This document shows positions 59,015 to 64,000 of a stretch of DNA of 64,000 bases, in pieces. Below the pieces are notes generated by a model. It was not told the DNA's origin. It saw only the letters and a program-made list of their open reading frames with translations, and did no database searches. The stretch spans positions 17,552,489 to 17,616,488 of the forward strand of contig NC_088879.1 of NCBI RefSeq assembly GCF_032884065.1, given 5' to 3'. The translations under genes were made by a program, and so were the position numbers. Source of the stretch: Artemia franciscana (Eukaryota; Arthropoda; Branchiopoda; Anostraca; Artemiidae). The first letter of the stretch is position 1; each line of letters starts with the position of its first letter.

Positions 59015-59110
59015 TTTAACTACGTAAAACTTGCGAATATACAACATTCTTTGCTGTCCCATTGTCTGTGCATATAAATAGATTGTCAGGTTTACCGACT
59101 CTTGAACATG
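59012..59110 (-). pseudogene. Helitron helicase C-terminus, second copy
   Basis: Reverse complement of sequence nearly identical to 24270-24378: it encodes the [16 protein letters not shown] and NVVYSQVL region and stop. Upstream on the minus strand it switches abruptly to unrelated sequence near 59125, showing an internal deletion. Confidence 0.75.
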
Positions 59111-59294
59111 CAACATATAATGGTCTTCGCCACCGGTCCCCGGCACGGCTATGCGGCAGGCTTTTATATATTGACTCTCATTGTCGCTTGCCATCTAGCT
59201 GAGGCCGTTGTCCCAGTGAAGCAGCAGGTTGATTTACATCATCCTCCGTTTCTCACATTTTCATGCAACCTCTGGCATAGTTATTTGTGTCTTA

Positions 59295-59603
59295 CTATGT
59301 TTCTTCCACGAGATACATTAGGTGACGAGATATTGCATAATTTAAAGGATGTGAAAGGCGGTCTTCAACAGCTTCATCGGGGTCTAAAAAGTACATCTGG
59401 CCATGTAAAAGTGGTTCAAAGTCACCTTCTGGGGTTTGCGATGGATGTGCCGCTAAATTGATTTTGTGGTAAATTTGTCCAGCTACTTTGAAGCTGAAAA
59501 TATTACGACTATTTATGGTTCGATCATCACTTACGTTGAATGTAGCTAAAGCGAAACTTGAGTTCAAGTTTTGGACTTGTGTGTGGAACTCTTTAAAGAG
59601 CAA
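59295..59603 (-). pseudogene. Helitron Rep-side segment
   Basis: 102 codons reading EFHTQVQNLNSSFALATFNV, then FSFKVAGQIYHKINL, PLLHGQMYFLDPDEAVEDRL and ending LVEET. This matches the block in front of the Rep nuclease in Helitron proteins (..YNNALAF.S, F...GQIYH, ..Y..D...A...R). The Rep HUH motif itself is absent. Confidence 0.7.
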
Positions 59604-60160
59604 GTGACGTCATAAAAAAAACCAAACCAATTAGTATCGAGGTGGCAACGGAATTCAACCAAGCAAGCACAATCTCCAAAGGAATCACCTTTGTTTGTTA
59701 CTTTTTCCTCGGGAAAATGAAGAGTTCCAGAGTGAATACATACAACATTACAGGGTCCAATGACATGTAAAAACGCTCTGTAGTTTATGGCATCTTTTAA
59801 TTTGTGGTGGGTTTTGCTCCACAGTTTGTTGGCGTCAAGGATTTCGATTGCGTTGTTCTTCTAACATAATATTTTTCTTCAATTTTATTTTTCATTCTTT
59901 GTAATTGCTGATCTCGCAAGTGTTCTAGTCACACATCTCTTTGTTTTTCATTTTCGTTTATCATTGCTTAAGACATTTTATGCATGCTTTTTGCCTTAGG
60001 TGCTCGGGTTGGTCTTGTCACATTCGATGGTCAAAGTTGTCCATTTTCACCCATCGTAAATTTATATTTCTCGGGTCTTCCTCTTGATCTAGTCTCATTT
60101 GATGGTTCTAGTTTGTTCATTTTGAGCAATTCTTAATTGACGTTTCTGTCCTTAAGGTAT

Positions 60161-63100
60161 TATGGAACTGCTTAAGACGTCTTTTTTAAATTGACTCATT
60201 ACATTCGATATTTTATATTTAGGTATATTTTTTTGTAATTTTGCGTACGTCATAGACACTAAAAACGCAGTTTTGAACATAACTTAGCTTTATCTCAATG
60301 ATCGTTTTTTTTTTATTTTACCACTAGCAGCCCTAGCCTTAGTGAAACCCGTGCCTTGGAGGCCCACCAAAAACCCTTCTTGAATAAAACATACGACTAT
60401 TAATAAAAGCCGAAAACTTGAAACAAATTTGACAGTTTCCTCCGCTGCCCTGTTAACCCTGTGGTTTAAAACATAACGCATTTTGAGTCACCCGAGCCGA
60501 GTATATCCATTTCAGTTACAACAGAAAATACATTGACGTATTTCCCAAAAGGAGCTGTAGCAATGTAGTCCAAGTAATAAAGTTACAAACTTAGACTTTA
60601 CAGACGACGTTGCCTGGATAGAAACTCCCAGCGTTGCATTACAAGGCGTGACTGATCACGCCTGCGAGGGATCAAGGCGCATCAAATGTGCTATTAGGGA
60701 GTTTTATACTCTAGAACTGAAATATTGTGCATCAGAACTCAAACAATGTGTATCAATCTAGCTGTTCCTTGGTAGGTTAGGCTGGATGGGAAGCCGATAC
60801 AGAATGTGGAAGAATTCATGCTTTTTGACACCTGATGGAAGAGACGCGAGACTCAAGATAGGCCAATAGCTGAAATACTAACGAAAATTACAGTTAGGAT
60901 CTGTATAACATCTGTTCAAGCAGTGTTACTGAAGACATGACCGATGAAGACAGAAAAGGCGACTGTTACGGGGGGGGGGTCTTAGAAGTGATGTTACGGG
61001 GAGTTTTCTTGGAATGATTAAGTTATAGGGTGCTTATCGTCAATATAACCTATGGGAGATGCAAATTGAGATGATGTCATGGGAGTTAAATAAGTGAGGA
61101 ATTAGGAATACACTGTTAACAATGCCCAATATTCTTGGTGACAGAATCATCTTAGTGGTGTATAGGTCTTCTTTATCGTATAGATTCCCTTGAGAGCGTA
61201 CCTAAAGACCACGGGAATTGTGCCTGGTGTCTGGATTCATTAACAAGGCAATTAATAAACAATAGTTTTATTTCAGTACTTACATACAAATTATCTGATA
61301 AGGCACTTATCAAACTAACATTTTTCTTCACTGTTGCACGATCCGATTGGAAACGGAATAAATTTCGAAGCTTGAATTTTGTAGGGGAAATTTTAGGGCT
61401 GTATGTCACATGTCCCCCTTCCCGTTGTAGAATGATGTCCTCATCATTCAAATTAATCTCCTCTAAAATTTATATTTTCCTAAAATTCGTTATTGTTTAT
61501 TAAAGATTATTTTTATAATTTCCTCACCGCAAATGGTTATTGATCTACATCTATAGTATTACAATGTATATTTTTGATAATTTTTATCCTTACACCTGGA
61601 ACTATGGTATTTAAAATTATACTCCAACACCTCACATTATATAAAACACTTGAACAAAAATATAGGTTTACACTGTGAATACCTAGTTTTAATCGTTTTT
61701 TTTAAGTCGTAATTATTTTTTATAATTCAACTGTAATTCCCATTGATAAAAGGTATTCGAAAACGCTAAAGCATAACAATTAGATTAAATTTACATCATA
61801 ATAAAAAACACTTGTCAGTTTTATAATATTCTGCAAATCACTACAGGCACATTTGTCATAATTCTTCACTAAGATAATCTTATAAATCATTGCTGGTACA
61901 TTTTGTCTTATTATTCATCATTGGGTTTGTTATGTCTCTTTCTTTCACACCTACGCCATAATTTTTCATGTCTCCGCCATTTTCATTATTTGAGTTGGAC
62001 AATTATTGTTCATCCAAATTAACACAAGTTTTTAGTTCTTCACCTCATAATACTTTTACTGTTTAAATTCGTCACAAGTTCTCCAAAGTTAGTAACGTCT
62101 TTTAAACACTTGTTAAATTGTCTTAAGAGTCGTTTGATTCAGATAGTTGTCAAAACCTTACTTGGTATGTCGATTCATAAGTTATAACATTTGAGCTTAC
62201 GTCGTGCTTTTCCAACCTTCATAACTGTTCGTGATGTTACCAACGTTAGGTTTGTATATAGTTTGAGTTGCAGGCAATCTGTTTATGTTCATTGTTCTTG
62301 CTGGATACAAAATACTTTGGAAGATACTTACTTTCCACTTTCTATTATTTACTTTTGGAGATGCATTATTCCTTAGTCTTAATTATTGGCCATGCATCGC
62401 ATTAGTCGTAGTGTTGAGCCAAACATCAGTTTTTTTTATAGCCTTGCTGGTTACAGGGCAAGAGGCACAGTTGAGCAATTATCAACAAAAGAATAAAGGT
62501 ATGTGTTTTTTGTACACATAATAATGTGAAACTAAGTCAAAAACTTGTGTTGTAAAATTAATTAATTTGGGGCTATATAGCCTTCAATGTTATAATAGGT
62601 ACACTATCGATAAATTAGGAAAAATAAAATTTTAAAGGATAATCGGTTTTTAGCGATTTTGGTTGAAATTTAGTTTTGATGTCTAGTAAAGAGTCATCTT
62701 GAGTTCTATTAAAGCTACACTATTTGTTAATAAACAAAAAAAACTTAAAGCAAACGGTTAAATATTAACAATGTCAGATGAGACAAAAAATTAAAATATG
62801 GGATAGGGCAGTAGTAGGTACCACTAGTACCATACTACTTACTAACTTTGTTTTTGGTAAAAAGTAAGCAGTATTTTAAGAAATAATTGGTTTTGTCAAT
62901 AAATATTTCATAGTATATATTAATTATAGAATTTAAAAATATATATAAGTAAATTTTTATAGAAAATATAAGTTGTTTTTTTGGTAAAAAAAATAAATTA
63001 GTTGGAAATTTGGTATACATAACAAATTATAAAAATAATTTGTAGATAAGTTATTATTGTAGAATACCTAAAAATTCTTATTTAATTACAAATACCTCAT

Positions 63101-64000
63101 AAAGGTATTCTAGTTCTTGCTAATTTGTTTAAAAATTATCTTAGTTTAATTAAGTGGTAATTTATAGCAGGATATTTCTTTGAGTGGAGAATTTTTTTTG
63201 TCGAGTGATAAAGGAAAGGTGAAAACATTTAGTTATATGATTTCTCAACAAGTTCTCCTTTTGTTAACTTAAAACTTCTTATGGGTTGGATCTATTGGAC
63301 AAGTGAGGTTTAATTTAGCTAAAAAAAGTACTGTTTAAATACATGGGTTTACCTGACACTTAAGATGAATAATTCGTAAATAATTTCTTGATTTCGGAGA
63401 CAAATAAACAGATAATTTATGTCCTCCTCTGGTTTAGAAGTACTGCACGTAATTGTAATTTTTTTATAAGCATTGAACTTTGTTATTCAAGCATATGCGG
63501 TATGTTCCGGTATTTTATTTATTTTCATTTTATCCCCTTTTTTTCTTGGGGGGAATCACCCGGTCGGTGAAGTTATTTATTTAGTCTATTTTTAAATATT
63601 AAATTGTAGCCGGTAAGTTGCCTTGGTTAGGGGAGCCGCTTGGTCAGACAATTATGACAAGGTAGGTTCAACTAGTGATAACTGTCCAACCACAAGCTCC
63701 TCCAAATTTAGGATGGGTTGAATTCCTATATTAATTTCTATATAATTTAGGACGGGTTGATGGGTCCTATATTCTGTAATAATGGCCAAAGTTTTAGCTA
63801 AAAATTGACTAAACACTTAGCCGAACTTACCTAATTAAAGAATTATTAAGAAATTTGCTATCAAAATTATCCTTTTAGGATTAAATAGTTAGTAATCATC
63901 CACCTTTAGGAAAGAGTATCCGTGAGTTAATATATGGTTGAATTTGATTGTTGGGGGGGGGGAGTTTTCTATTTGATTGGTGAGTTTGCAACTTAAGACG
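60161..64000. other. AT-rich flank; no gene recognised
   Basis: About 3.8 kb without a supportable gene. G-runs occur at 60970-60978 and 63953-63961. A minus-strand frame at 61173-61451 and plus-strand frames near 62191-62520 show no recognisable domain. Confidence 0.3.

Larger units (their letters stand above)
57846..60160 (-). mobile_element. Helitron remnant, minus strand, split by a PLE
   Basis: Read on the minus strand: an N-terminal Lys/Arg-rich part with RDV.LEHLRDQQLQRM (about 59990-59900), a Rep-associated block (59603-59295), then after a deletion the helicase C-terminus (59110-59012), an (AT)n, a PLE inserted in the opposite orientation, and finally the Helitron 3' terminal sequence AGCGAAGCGCCCCCACCAACTAGGTG (57882-57855), truncated within its second hairpin. 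The order matches the Helitron at 22262-24664. The upstream limit near 60160 is uncertain. Confidence 0.7.

Noticed and set aside
63620..63690. tRNA-like or SINE head with GGTTCAA
   Set aside because: The match to A- and B-box consensus is weak and there is no tail or second copy in the window.

Overview
This is eukaryotic, AT-rich DNA, almost certainly from an arthropod. The large transposon-filled introns, the mix of RTE, CR1/L2-like, I-type, Penelope-like and Helitron elements, and the families of palindromic repeats suggest a crustacean. A branchiopod such as a brine shrimp is my best guess, from general familiarity with such repeats rather than proof. There are no prokaryotic operons, CRISPR arrays or viral genes. 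Only two host genes are convincing.

Host genes. (1) A selenocysteine lyase (SCLY) lies on the minus strand at 698-1909 as one uninterrupted 403-codon frame with its PLP lysine and catalytic cysteine. (2) A methyl-CpG-binding-domain (MBD) gene on the plus strand can be assembled from four phase-compatible exons spread over about 23 kb (27784-27945, 36074-36362, 44771-44885, 48350-50447/50551). The MBD is split exactly by the last intron. The large final exon encodes a very basic tail. Its frame ends at 50447, but a -1 shift at a CCCAAAA heptamer (50390-50396) opens 51 more codons.

Layout. 0-2 kb: SCLY. 3.8-5.8 kb: decayed RTE-type LINE followed by a foldback element. 7.1-11.3 kb: decayed CR1/L2-like LINE. 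12.8-13.8 kb: copies of a terminal-inverted-repeat (TIR) family ending GGTAAAATTCTAG. 14.0-18.5 kb: I-type LINE with an intact ORF1 and a broken ORF2 (endonuclease, RT, RNase H). 21.5-27.2 kb: a complex of (AT)n tracts, Penelope-like element (PLE) 3' ends, a Helitron with doubled termini, and a 2.3-kb PLE on the minus strand. 27.8-50.6 kb: the MBD gene, whose introns hold a 2.1-kb giant palindrome nested in a related element, two short hAT-like elements, RTE fragments, a tRNA-derived SINE and a 296-bp foldback. 52.9-53.8 kb: minus-strand LINE remnant. 57.8-60.2 kb: a second, minus-strand Helitron remnant split by a PLE insertion. The rest shows nothing I can support.

The most unusual structures are the palindromic foldbacks, whose two arms match each other far better than they match other copies; the giant palindrome with an 8-bp target duplication; the repeated association of PLE ends with (TA)n tracts; the Helitron with duplicated start and end signals; and the possible -1 frameshift in the MBD gene.
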